DNA of 47,975 nucleotides from SG8-41 sp029864385. Its GTDB lineage: Bacteria > Pseudomonadota > Gammaproteobacteria > Burkholderiales > SG8-41. The position numbers and the translations under genes were made by a program. The stretch covers positions 1 to 47,975 of the forward strand of contig JAOTTL010000003.1 of assembly GCA_029864385.1 (NCBI GenBank), read 5' to 3'. Under the pieces are notes generated by a model that was not told the origin of the DNA, ran no database searches, and saw nothing but the letters and a program-made list of their open reading frames with translations. Position 1 is the stretch's first letter; each line of letters begins with the position of its first letter. Positions 7,145 through 15,136 of this stretch are shown here, piece by piece.

Positions 7145-8290
7145 ATGGAGCACGTTTACTTCGATCACAACGCGACAACGCCGCTCGATGACACGGTGTT
7201 CGAGGCGATGCTGCCGTACTTTCGCGGCCGCTACGGCAATGCGTCCAGCCGCCACGAGCTGGGAACCGGTGCGCGCAAGGCCGTGAATATTGCGCGCGAG
7301 CAGGTCGCCGCACTGGTCAACGTGCAACCCGCGCAGGTCACTTTTGTCTCGGGCGGGACCGAAGCCAACAATTTCTTCATCAAGGGCGCCGCGGGCTATC
7401 TCAAGCCCATGCAGATTGCTGTGAGCGGCGTCGAGCACCCGTGCGTGGCGAAACCGGCGCAGGAGATTGCGCGCCAGGGTTGGAAATTGCGCCGGCTCGC
7501 CGTCGGCGCGGACGGCCGGGCGGATCTTGCCGACGTGGACGAGGCGCTCAAGGAGCCGACCGGGATCGTATCGCTGATGCTGGCAAACAACGAGACGGGC
7601 GTAATCCAGCCGGTAGCCGAAGTGGCGGAGCGGGCGCGCCGTGCGAAAGCCTGGATGCACACCGACGCGGTCCAGGCACTCGGCAAGATCGCGGTCGACT
7701 TCGACGCGCTCGGGGTGCACGCGATGACGCTCTCCGCCCACAAGCTCTACGGTCCCAAGGGGGCCGGCGCACTGATCATGGACAAGCGGCTGCAACTTCG
7801 CCCGCTCATCCATGGCGGCGGTCATGAGCACGGATTGCGTTCGGGCACTGAGAACGTGCCGGCGATCGCGGGATTTGGCGCCGCTTGCGAGCTGGCAGCG
7901 TCACGGCTCGAGACAATCGGTCCCCGGCTCGAACAGCTGCGGGGGCGGCTCGAGCAGGGTCTGCATGGCTTAGGCGCCGTCATCTTCGGGGCACGCGCAC
8001 CGCGGATTTCCAACACGTCCTACTTTGCGTTCAAGGGCGTCGTGGGGGAAACCCTCGTCATCGAGCTCGACAAGTCCGGCTTCGCGGTAGCCCCGGGCGC
8101 CGCTTGTTCCAGCGCGAACCCTGAGCCATCAGCGACCCTGCTCGCAATGGGCGTCGAACCGGAGTTCGCGCGGGGCGCGGTACGGTTCTCCCTTGGCGTC
8201 GGCAATACACAGCAGGAAGTCGACGAATTCCTCCGGGCGCTAAAGACCGTCCTGTCCCGTTTGAAGAGCTTGACGGCGATGTCGGTCTAG
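7145..8290 (+). CDS. iscS: Class I cysteine desulfurase (IscS/NifS family)
   Basis: A 381-residue PLP enzyme that takes sulfur from cysteine and holds it as a persulfide for Fe-S assembly. It starts YFDHNATTPLDD; the PLP lysine is in LSAHKLYGPKG (about residue 204), and the mobile-loop cysteine is in GAACSSANPEPS (about 322), the class I arrangement. The ATG at 7145 is preferred over upstream in-frame starts because the family begins a few residues before YFDHNAT. Unusually, a second, class II desulfurase (sufS) is encoded 4 kb downstream in the same operon. NifS-like rather than strict IscS is possible. Confidence 0.92.
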   Translation: MEHVYFDHNATTPLDDTVFEAMLPYFRGRYGNASSRHELGTGARKAVNIAREQVAALVNVQPAQVTFVSGGTEANNFFIKGAAGYLKPMQIAVSGVEHPCVAKPAQEIARQGWKLRRLAVGADGRADLADVDEALKEPTGIVSLMLANNETGVIQPVAEVAERARRAKAWMHTDAVQALGKIAVDFDALGVHAMTLSAHKLYGPKGAGALIMDKRLQLRPLIHGGGHEHGLRSGTENVPAIAGFGAACELAASRLETIGPRLEQLRGRLEQGLHGLGAVIFGARAPRISNTSYFAFKGVVGETLVIELDKSGFAVAPGAACSSANPEPSATLLAMGVEPEFARGAVRFSLGVGNTQQEVDEFLRALKTVLSRLKSLTAMSV

Positions 8291-8312
8291 TGTTGGTGAC
8301 GAGTGAATTGAC

Positions 8313-8657
8313 ATGGCGATACAACTGACGGAAAACGCGGCGAAGCAGATCAAGGCGCAGCTCGCCAAACGGGGCCGCGGATTGGGACTGCGGGTGGGTG
8401 TAAAGACCGTTGGCTGCTCGGGCTACGCTTACACCTACGACTATGCCGACGAAGTTCGCGCTGGCGATCAGCTCTTCGAGGCGCACGATGCCAGGCTCGT
8501 GATCGATGCGAAGAGCGTGGAATTTCTGGAGGGCTCCACGCTCGACTTCGTCAAGGAAGGGCTAAAGCAGGTGTTCAAGTTTCATAACCCAAACGTTGAT
8601 GCGACCTGCGGCTGCGGCGAGAGCTTCAGCGTCCGGACGGAAGACAGTAAACGGTAA
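8313..8657 (+). CDS. iscA: A-type Fe-S carrier protein (IscA/SufA/HesB)
   Basis: A 114-residue A-type carrier that receives clusters from the scaffold and passes them to apoproteins. The three conserved cysteines are present: VGCSGYAY (about residue 35) and the C-terminal CGCGESF (about residues 99-101). It lies 22 bases after iscS. The final codons and stop (8655-8657) fall inside a heptad array built on AGTAAACGG. IscA and SufA cannot be told apart with confidence by eye. Confidence 0.92.
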   Translation: MAIQLTENAAKQIKAQLAKRGRGLGLRVGVKTVGCSGYAYTYDYADEVRAGDQLFEAHDARLVIDAKSVEFLEGSTLDFVKEGLKQVFKFHNPNVDATCGCGESFSVRTEDSKR

Positions 8658-8720
8658 ACGGTAATCGGCGAAGCGCGGTGAAAACGATGTGGGTTGCGTC
8701 CATTCATCATTCACGCATTT
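8646..8720. repeat. Heptad array pair between iscA and sufB
   Basis: The left array, AGTAAACGGTAAACGG and onward (8646-8668), is built of 7-nt units and includes the iscA stop. The right array at 8701-8720 (CATTCATCATTCACGCATTT) is the other orientation. It lies directly in front of sufB, which has only a weak ribosome-binding site (GAGAAAAAG). Confidence 0.6.
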
Positions 8721-8731
8721 GAGAAAAAGTA

Positions 8732-10165
8732 ATGAGCAGCGTACTGGAACATCTGGTCAATCAGCCCTACCAGCACGGTTTCGTGACCGACATCGAGTCG
8801 GACACCGCGCCCAAGGGGCTGAACGAGGATACGATCCGGTTCATTTCGGTGAAGAAAAGCGAGCCGGAATGGCTGTTGGAGTTCCGCCTCAAGGCGTACC
8901 GCCACTGGCTCACCATGCAGGAGCCCAAGTGGCCGAACGTGAGGTACCCGAAGATCGACTTCCAGGACATCATTTACTACTCGGCGCCCAAGCCGAAGAA
9001 GCTCGCGAGCATGGACGAGGTCGACCCGGAGCTGCTGCGCACCTTCGAGAAACTGGGCGTGCCGATGAACGAGCGGGCCAAGCTTGCCGGGGTGGCGGTG
9101 GACGTAATCTTCGACTCGGTGTCGGTCGCGACCACCTACAAGCAGAAACTGGCCGAGGTCGGCATCATCTTTTGTTCGATCTCGGAAGCCGTGCGCGAGC
9201 ATCCCGAGCTGGTGCGGAAGTATCTGGGCACCGTGGTGCCAACCGGCGACAACTACTACGCGGCGCTCAATTCCGCGGTCTTCACCGACGGCTCGTTCTG
9301 CCACATCCCGAAGGGCGTCAAGTGCCCGATGGAGCTCTCGACTTATTTCCGCATCAACACCGAGTCTTCCGGGCAGTTCGAGCGGACCCTCATCGTCGCG
9401 GAGGAAGGCGCTTCGGTTTCCTACCTCGAAGGCTGCACGGCGCCCAAGTTCGACAGCAACCAGCTTCACGCGGCGGTGGTGGAGCTGGTCGCGCTCGATG
9501 ACGCCGAGATCAAGTACTCGACGGTCCAGAACTGGTACGCCGGCGACGAGAACGGCGTGGGCGGGATCTACAACTTCGTGACGAAGCGGGGGCTCTGCAA
9601 GGGTGTCAACTCCAAGATCTCCTGGACCCAGGTCGAGACCGGCTCTGCGATTACCTGGAAGTATCCCTCCTGCGTGCTGCTGGGCGAAAACTCGATCGGC
9701 GAGTTCTACTCGGTCGCGCTCACCAACCATCACCAGCAGGCGGATACCGGTACCAAAATGGTGCATATCGGCAGCAACACGCGCAGCCGGATCATCAGCA
9801 AGGGCATCTCAGCGGGCCAATCGAACAACAGCTACCGAGGCCTGGTGAAGATCGGCGCGCGCGCGGAAGGCGCGCGTAACTTCTCGCAGTGCGACTCGAT
9901 GCTGATAGGCGCGAAGTGCGGCGCCAACACCTTCCCGTATATTCAGGTGCACAACAACAGCGCCAAGGTCGAGCACGAAGCGACGACGTCCAAGATCGGC
10001 GAGGACCAGCTGTTCTACCTCGCGCAGCGCGGCATCGGTGCGGAAGAAGCGGTGTCCATGATCATCAACGGGTTCTGCCGCGACGTATTCCAGCAGCTGC
10101 CGATGGAATTTGCCGTGGAGGCGACCAAGCTGCTTGGCCTCAAGCTTGAAGGGAGCGTGGGATGA
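8732..10165 (+). CDS. sufB: Fe-S cluster assembly scaffold SufB
   Basis: A 477-residue beta-helix scaffold subunit of the SufBCD complex, on which [4Fe-4S] clusters are built. Diagnostic stretches are the N-terminal GLNEDTIRFIS, the central FCHIPKGVKCPMELSTYFRIN and the C-terminal AKCGANTFPYIQVHNNSAKVEHEA. The latter carries the cysteine equivalent to the essential E. coli SufB residue. Length is normal. It overlaps sufC by four bases, indicating translational coupling through sufC, sufD and sufS. Confidence 0.97.
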   Translation: MSSVLEHLVNQPYQHGFVTDIESDTAPKGLNEDTIRFISVKKSEPEWLLEFRLKAYRHWLTMQEPKWPNVRYPKIDFQDIIYYSAPKPKKLASMDEVDPELLRTFEKLGVPMNERAKLAGVAVDVIFDSVSVATTYKQKLAEVGIIFCSISEAVREHPELVRKYLGTVVPTGDNYYAALNSAVFTDGSFCHIPKGVKCPMELSTYFRINTESSGQFERTLIVAEEGASVSYLEGCTAPKFDSNQLHAAVVELVALDDAEIKYSTVQNWYAGDENGVGGIYNFVTKRGLCKGVNSKISWTQVETGSAITWKYPSCVLLGENSIGEFYSVALTNHHQQADTGTKMVHIGSNTRSRIISKGISAGQSNNSYRGLVKIGARAEGARNFSQCDSMLIGAKCGANTFPYIQVHNNSAKVEHEATTSKIGEDQLFYLAQRGIGAEEAVSMIINGFCRDVFQQLPMEFAVEATKLLGLKLEGSVG

Positions 10166-10938
10166 CCCGACCGGACTCAAGAATTCTGCTCGAGGTGAAA
10201 GGGCTCCACACCAACGTGGCCGGGGTGGAGATCCTGAAGGGCATCGATCTCACCGTGCGGGCCGGTGAGGTGCACGCGATCATGGGGCCCAACGGCTCCG
10301 GGAAGAGCACGTTCGCCAAGGCGCTCGCGGGGCATCCTGGCTACAAGGTGACCGCTGGCACGGCCACCTTCGAGGGACGGAACATTTTTGAGATGGCGCC
10401 TGAGGATCGGGCCCGGGCGGGTCTGTTCCTGGGCTTCCAGTATCCCGTGGAGATCCCCGGGGTGTCGAACACCGCGTTCCTGCGGCTTGCCTACAACACC
10501 GTGCAGGGCGCCCGCGGCAAGGACGAGCTCGACCCGCTCGAATTCGACGATTACGTGCGCGAGAAGATGAAGCTGCTCGACATGGATGTGGGCTTTCTCG
10601 ACCGCAGCGTCAACGATGGCTTCTCTGGCGGCGAGAAGAAGCGCAACGAAATCCTGCAGATGGCGCTGCTCGAGCCGCGGCTCGCGATCCTCGACGAGAC
10701 GGACTCGGGGCTCGACATCGACGCGCTGCGCGTGGTCTCGGGCGGCGTGAACCGGCTGCTCACGCCTGACAATGCGGTGGTCCTCGTCACGCATTACCAG
10801 CGCCTGCTCAATTACATCGTGCCGGATTACGTGCACGTCATGGAAGGCGGCCGCATCGTCAAGACGGGCGGCAAGGAGCTTGCCGTCGAGCTGGAAGCGC
10901 GGGGCTACGACTGGATCAAGGGGAAAGCGGCGGCATGA
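10162..10938 (+). CDS. sufC: Fe-S assembly ATPase SufC
   Basis: A 258-residue ABC-type ATPase that energises SufB-SufD. Walker A is GPNGSGKSTFAK (about residues 42-53), the ABC signature is FSGGEKKRNEILQ and Walker B is LAILDETDSGLD, with the switch histidine in VLVTHYQRLL. The DETDSGLD form of Walker B is characteristic of SufC rather than of transporters, and no membrane subunit is nearby. Coding overlaps both neighbours by four bases. Confidence 0.97.
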   Translation: MTRPDSRILLEVKGLHTNVAGVEILKGIDLTVRAGEVHAIMGPNGSGKSTFAKALAGHPGYKVTAGTATFEGRNIFEMAPEDRARAGLFLGFQYPVEIPGVSNTAFLRLAYNTVQGARGKDELDPLEFDDYVREKMKLLDMDVGFLDRSVNDGFSGGEKKRNEILQMALLEPRLAILDETDSGLDIDALRVVSGGVNRLLTPDNAVVLVTHYQRLLNYIVPDYVHVMEGGRIVKTGGKELAVELEARGYDWIKGKAAA

Positions 10939-12245
10939 ACACGGCGGTTGGCGCGACGCATCCCTACATCGAGGCCCTGCTGAAGGGCTGCGAGCCTGGG
11001 CACGACCGACCCTCCTGGCTCGGCGAGCGGCGCGCGGCTGCGCTCGAGCGCGCAAATGCGCTCACGGTTCCGACCACGCGCGACGAGGAGTGGCGCTTCA
11101 CCGACATCACGCCGTTGACCCGCGTGCCGTTCCGGGCGGCAGACGCAGCATCGCGCCCGGGCACAACGGAGATCGAGCGCTTCATCGCGCCGGAAGCCGC
11201 CGTGCGCCTGACGTTCGTGGACGGCACATTTGCCCCTGAGCTGTCGGTCAACGCGGGCTTGCCCTATGGGGTGGTGGTCACCAACCTTGCTGCCGGGCTC
11301 CTCACGCACGGCTCTGTGATCGAACAGCATCTTGCGCGCCACGCGCCGTTCCAGCAGGACGTGTTCGTGGCACTGAATACCGCGCGGTTACACGATGGCG
11401 CGCTCGTCTGGGTTGCAAAGGACCAGCGGTGCCCGACGCCCGTTCAGTTGCTGTTCCTCTCGACGCAAAAGGAGACGGCTACCTACCCGCGCTGCCTAGT
11501 CCTGGCGGAGGCGGGGGCTGACCTCACGCTGATCGAGGATTACGCGGGGTTGACCGACGGGGCGTATTTTACCGACGCAGTGACCGAGGTTGCCATCGGC
11601 GATGGCGCGCGGGTGCGGCACGTGAGGCTGCAGCGTGAGGCGGGCAGTGCGTTCCACATCGCCACCTGCGCCGTAGGGCTTGCGAAGGATGCCCGTTACG
11701 CTTCTCACGCCATCACGCTCGGCGCGCGCATTTCGCGGCACAGCCTCAACGTGAGGCAGAACGGCGAGGGCGTGGAGGCTCATCTCGATGGACTTACGCT
11801 GATCGCAGGGCGGCAGCTGGCGGATACGCATACCGTGCTCGACCACGGCAGGCCCAACGGCAGGAGCCGGCAGCTGCACAAATGCATCGTCGGCGGCGCG
11901 GCGCACGCAGTCTTCGACGGCAAGATCGCGGTGGCGCCGGGCGCCCAGCTCACCGACTCTGCGCAAGAGAGCCGCAACCTGCTGCTCTCGGACAAGGCGC
12001 ACGTGGACACAAAGCCGCAACTCGAGATTTTTGCCGATAACGTGAAGTGCGCGCACGGTGCGACGGTTGGACAGCTCGATGCCGAACAGCTGTTCTATCT
12101 GCGGAGCCGGGGGCTGTCGCAGCAGAGGGCGCGCAACCTGCTCACGTACGCCTTTGGCGCAGAGGTCATAGACCGCATACCCGTCCCCTCGCTCGTCGAG
12201 GAGCTTGAGGAAACCGTGCTCGCCGAGATCCAGAGCGCCGAATGA
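10935..12245 (+). CDS. sufD: Fe-S assembly protein SufD
   Basis: A 436-residue partner of SufB in the SufBC2D complex. An N-terminal helical region (DEEWRFTDITPL, a typical SufD block) precedes the beta-helix core. The C-terminal block CAHGATVGQLDAEQLFYLRSRG contains the histidine that corresponds to the SufB-SufD interface residue needed for iron acquisition. It overlaps sufC and sufS by four bases each. Confidence 0.95.
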   Translation: MNTAVGATHPYIEALLKGCEPGHDRPSWLGERRAAALERANALTVPTTRDEEWRFTDITPLTRVPFRAADAASRPGTTEIERFIAPEAAVRLTFVDGTFAPELSVNAGLPYGVVVTNLAAGLLTHGSVIEQHLARHAPFQQDVFVALNTARLHDGALVWVAKDQRCPTPVQLLFLSTQKETATYPRCLVLAEAGADLTLIEDYAGLTDGAYFTDAVTEVAIGDGARVRHVRLQREAGSAFHIATCAVGLAKDARYASHAITLGARISRHSLNVRQNGEGVEAHLDGLTLIAGRQLADTHTVLDHGRPNGRSRQLHKCIVGGAAHAVFDGKIAVAPGAQLTDSAQESRNLLLSDKAHVDTKPQLEIFADNVKCAHGATVGQLDAEQLFYLRSRGLSQQRARNLLTYAFGAEVIDRIPVPSLVEELEETVLAEIQSAE

Positions 12246-13507
12246 CGATGACTGCCCCGCATGCAGCGATAAAGGCCTCGCGTCACGTCGGTCTCGACGT
12301 GGAGCGCCTGCGGGCCGATTTTCCGATTCTGAGGCTGCGTGTGAACGGGAAGCCTCTCGTGTTTCTCGACAGCGCGGCATCAAGTCAGATGCCCCAGCCC
12401 GTGCTCGATCGGTGGATCCGCTACCAAACTACGCAGCACGCCAACATTCATCGTGCGGTCCACTACCTCTCGGAGACTGCGACCGCCGAATACGAGGGCG
12501 CGCGCCGCAAGCTGCAAGCTTTCATCAATGCCGGGGACGAGAGCGAGGTCATCTTCACGAGCGGGACCACCGATGCCATCAATCTCGTCGCGCATGGCTA
12601 TGGCCGCAAATTCATCGGGGCGGGAGACGAAATCGTCCTGACGACGCTCGAGCATCATGCCAACATCGTTCCGTGGCAGATGGTTGCCGAGGAGAAGGGC
12701 GCCCGGATCCGCGTCGTTCCGGTGAATGACCGCGGCGAGCTCCTCATGGAGGAGTACCTGAAGCTGCTCGGTCCCCGCACCCGGCTCGTTGGCGTGACGC
12801 ATGTTTCCAACGCGCTGGGTACGGTGAACCCGCTGCGTGAAATGATTGCCGCCGCGCATGAGAAGGGCATCCCCGTTCTCGTGGATGGCGCGCAGGCCGT
12901 GCCGCACATGAAGGTCGACGTGCAGGCCCTCGACTGCGATTTTTACGCTTTCTCGGGGCATAAGATGTTCGGCCCTACTGGCATCGGTGTGCTCTACGGC
13001 AAGGCGGCCTGGCTCGAGAAGATGCAACCTTTCAAGGGCGGCGGGGACATGATCCTCTCCGTGACGTTCGAGAAAACGGTCTACAACACGATCCCGTTCA
13101 AGTTCGAGGCCGGCACGCCGCCGATCGCGGCGGCGGTCACCTTGGGCGCCGCCGTCGATTACCTGGCCGGCATCGATATAGCGGATATCCAGGCGCACGA
13201 TACCGATATCCTCGACTACGCGACCAGGGAGATGAACCAGATCCCGGGGTTGCGCATCATCGGCACCGCTGAGAAGAAGGCGGGTGTCATCTCGTTCACG
13301 ATCGATGGTGTGCATCCCCACGATGTCGGCACGCTCCTCAATGATGAGGGCGTCGCCGTTCGCACTGGCCACCATTGCGCGCAGCCGGTCATGCAGCGAT
13401 TCGGCATTCCTGCCACCTCGCGAGCGTCATTCGCGTTCTACAACACCCTGGCTGAGGTCGACGCGCTCGTGGTTGGCATCAGGAAGGTGCAGAAGGTCTT
13501 TGGTTAA
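12242..13507 (+). CDS. sufS: Class II cysteine desulfurase SufS
   Basis: A 421-residue PLP-dependent desulfurase. Landmarks are FLDSAASSQMPQPVLD near the N-terminus, the PLP lysine in FSGHKMFGPTG and the active cysteine in RTGHHCAQPVMQRFG (about residue 378), the class II arrangement. SufS enzymes need a sulfur acceptor. Here the next gene encodes SufU and no sufE is seen, so SufU is the probable acceptor. A nearly 20-residue leader precedes the usual start (LDVERLRADFPIL). Confidence 0.96.
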   Translation: MTMTAPHAAIKASRHVGLDVERLRADFPILRLRVNGKPLVFLDSAASSQMPQPVLDRWIRYQTTQHANIHRAVHYLSETATAEYEGARRKLQAFINAGDESEVIFTSGTTDAINLVAHGYGRKFIGAGDEIVLTTLEHHANIVPWQMVAEEKGARIRVVPVNDRGELLMEEYLKLLGPRTRLVGVTHVSNALGTVNPLREMIAAAHEKGIPVLVDGAQAVPHMKVDVQALDCDFYAFSGHKMFGPTGIGVLYGKAAWLEKMQPFKGGGDMILSVTFEKTVYNTIPFKFEAGTPPIAAAVTLGAAVDYLAGIDIADIQAHDTDILDYATREMNQIPGLRIIGTAEKKAGVISFTIDGVHPHDVGTLLNDEGVAVRTGHHCAQPVMQRFGIPATSRASFAFYNTLAEVDALVVGIRKVQKVFG

Positions 13508-13536
13508 AAGGCGATGAACGGCATTGGTTTTGGGTC

Positions 13537-14025
13537 ATGGCAGATAGCAAGCAGCTATATCAAGAAGTGATCCTCGATCACAACCGGAAGCCACGCAACT
13601 GGGGCGTGCTCGAGGATGCCACTCATAAGGCCGAGGGTCACAACCCGTTGTGCGGAGATCACATCAAGCTCACCGTGAAGCTGGGCGATGACAACGTCGA
13701 TGCGATCAATGTCGAGGGCCAATCCTGCGCGATCTGCAAGGCTTCCGCTTCCATGATGACGACAGTGGTCAAGGGCAAGCCGAGAAGCGATGCGGAGCGG
13801 CTCGTTCAGGAGTTCCGCGACATGGCGACCGGCAAGCTCGATCATGAGCGGCAGCCCCATCACCTGGGCCGGCTAACGGTGTTCGCCGGCGTACGTGACC
13901 TGCCGACCCGGGTAAAGTGCGCGATCCTGCCGTGGCACACGCTGCACGCTGCGCTCAATGCGCAGGCGAACACGACTACCGAAGCGGAAGCCGATCCGAT
14001 GCATGCCCCGATCGGCGGCGAGTGA
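13537..14025 (+). CDS. sufU: SufU sulfurtransferase (NifU-N/IscU fold)
   Basis: A 162-residue IscU-fold protein. It has the three conserved cysteines NPLCGDHIKL (about 41), SCAICKAS (about 67) and VKCAILPWHTL (about 127), plus the extra segment before the third cysteine typical of SufU. SufU binds Zn2+ through these residues and accepts persulfide sulfur from SufS. The C-terminal 20 residues are an acidic tail. Start is ATG at 13537; it lies 29 bases after sufS. Confidence 0.92.
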   Translation: MADSKQLYQEVILDHNRKPRNWGVLEDATHKAEGHNPLCGDHIKLTVKLGDDNVDAINVEGQSCAICKASASMMTTVVKGKPRSDAERLVQEFRDMATGKLDHERQPHHLGRLTVFAGVRDLPTRVKCAILPWHTLHAALNAQANTTTEAEADPMHAPIGGE

Positions 14026-14041
14026 AGGACAACATGACTAG

Positions 14042-14074
14042 ATTTAGTTTCTCTTGGCGCCTTGGCGGTTAGTT
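14042..14074. repeat. Short-period repeat left of nfu
   Basis: The stretch TTTCTCTTGGCGCCTTGGCGG carries the 8-9 nt unit CTTGGCGC/CTTGGCGG twice. Its opposite-strand form (CGCCAAGGCGCCAAGAGAAA) resembles the sequence just after nfu (14661-14678), so the gene is bracketed by related repeats in inverted orientation. Confidence 0.55.
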
Positions 14075-14089
14075 AACTGGATTTCGAAG

Positions 14090-14656
14090 ATGCCGAAGAT
14101 CGCTGAAATAGAGCCGACGCCGAATCCCAACGCAATGAAGTTCGTCTTGCGGGAGCCGCTCACGTGGGGGATGTCGCGCTCGTTCGACACCGCCGAGCAG
14201 GCCCAAAGCGATCCGCTCGCGTCCGCCCTGTTCGATATCGAGCACGTTACGAACATTTTCTACGTGGATCACTGGATCACCGTGACGCAGGACGGGAAGG
14301 GCGACTGGCAGGAGCTGATGCGCAAGCTCGCGGTGCCGATCCGCGAAGCGCCTTCGGCCGACGCCGACTCGGCCCGCCATGCGGTCCACGCGGAAACGGG
14401 CGCCGCTCTGGAGAATCTTCCGGATGCCGACCGGGAGCGGCTCTCTCGTATCAACGCGCTGCTCGACGAGCAGGTGCGCCCGTATCTGCAGGGCGACGGC
14501 GGCGACCTCTACGTCGTCGGCCTGGAAGGCAACCGCCTCACGGTGCACTACCAGGGGGCCTGCGGCAGCTGCCCGAGCTCCATCTCCGGCACGCTCACCG
14601 GCATCGAGAGCCTGCTGCGGCCGATCGAGCCCGACATCGAGCTCGTTGCCGTGTGA
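14090..14656 (+). CDS. nfu: Nfu-type Fe-S carrier (Nfu_N plus NifU C-terminal domain)
   Basis: A 188-residue two-domain carrier. Residues 1-85 are the Nfu N-terminal domain (PTPNPNAMKFVL is its hallmark). After a linker, residues 112-188 are the NifU-like domain with the cluster-binding motif ACGSCPSS (C-x2-C). Nfu proteins bind a [4Fe-4S] cluster between two monomers and deliver it to targets. ATG at 14090 starts at the conserved MPKIAEIEPTPNPN; an earlier in-frame start would translate the upstream repeat. It lies within the Fe-S operon between sufU and the Rieske gene. Confidence 0.92.
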   Translation: MPKIAEIEPTPNPNAMKFVLREPLTWGMSRSFDTAEQAQSDPLASALFDIEHVTNIFYVDHWITVTQDGKGDWQELMRKLAVPIREAPSADADSARHAVHAETGAALENLPDADRERLSRINALLDEQVRPYLQGDGGDLYVVGLEGNRLTVHYQGACGSCPSSISGTLTGIESLLRPIEPDIELVAV

Positions 14657-14684
14657 ATCGCCGAGACGCCGAGAGAAGCAAAAG
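14655..14684. repeat. Short-period repeat right of nfu
   Basis: CGCCGAGACGCCGAGAGAAG contains the octamer CGCCGAGA twice. It starts at the nfu stop codon and matches the reverse complement of the repeat on the other side of nfu. It also occupies the region where the ribosome-binding site of the Rieske gene should be. Confidence 0.55.
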
Positions 14685-14699
14685 CAATTTGTCTTTGGC

Positions 14700-15020
14700 A
14701 TGTCTGATTGGGTCACCGTAGCCAAGGCGGGTGAAATCGCGCCTGGCGGCTTTCGTACCGTCGATGTGGATGGCGTTAACGTTGCCGTGTTCAACCTCGC
14801 CGGTGAATATTTCGCCCTCGAAGACGTGTGCACCCACGATGGCGGCCAGCTGACCGGCGGCATCGTCGAGGGTGAGGAGATCATTTGCCCGCGGCACGGC
14901 GCGAGCTTCTGCATTCGTACCGGCGCTGCGCTTTCCGCACCGGCATACGAGCCAACGGTTAAGTTCCCCGTGCGCGTGGAAAACGGCGAGCTTCAGGTGC
15001 GGGATGACCGCTGGGACTGA
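14700..15020 (+). CDS. Rieske [2Fe-2S] ferredoxin-like protein
   Basis: A 106-residue protein consisting of a single Rieske domain. The ligand pattern C-T-H...C-x2-H is complete (VCTHDGG and CPRHGASF, about residues 44-46 and 63-66), which binds a [2Fe-2S] cluster with two cysteines and two histidines. No membrane anchor or oxygenase domain is present, so it resembles soluble non-haem dioxygenase ferredoxins (NirD/BphF type). Being the last gene of an Fe-S operon, it may be an electron donor for cluster assembly, but this is inference. Confidence 0.88.
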   Translation: MSDWVTVAKAGEIAPGGFRTVDVDGVNVAVFNLAGEYFALEDVCTHDGGQLTGGIVEGEEIICPRHGASFCIRTGAALSAPAYEPTVKFPVRVENGELQVRDDRWD

Positions 15021-15025
15021 ACAAC

Positions 15026-15123
15026 GTTGACCGGTGATCCGTAACCAGTGCGCGGCCACGCAAATTTGTCAACGGCCTTGGGCGGTAGCAGCGACCAGTC
15101 ACTGTTCACCGGTCACGAGTAAC
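15026..15123. repeat. Heptad array pair after the Rieske gene
   Basis: The left array at 15026-15051 has GTTGACCGGTGATCCGTAAC-type heptads. The right array at 15093-15123 (CCAGTCACTGTTCACCGGTC and on) is the opposite orientation. It fills the gap before the next gene. Units are related to those between envZ and ompR (GGTGACC). Confidence 0.65.
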
Positions 15124-15136
15124 GCTGTTCGACTAA

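Noticed and set aside
6755..7831. 358-codon minus-strand frame opposite iscR/iscS
   Set aside because: Shadow of two well-supported genes; composition typical of antisense translation and no recognisable domain.
8711..9766. 351-codon minus-strand frame opposite sufB
   Set aside because: sufB is unambiguous on the plus strand; the antisense frame has no family features.
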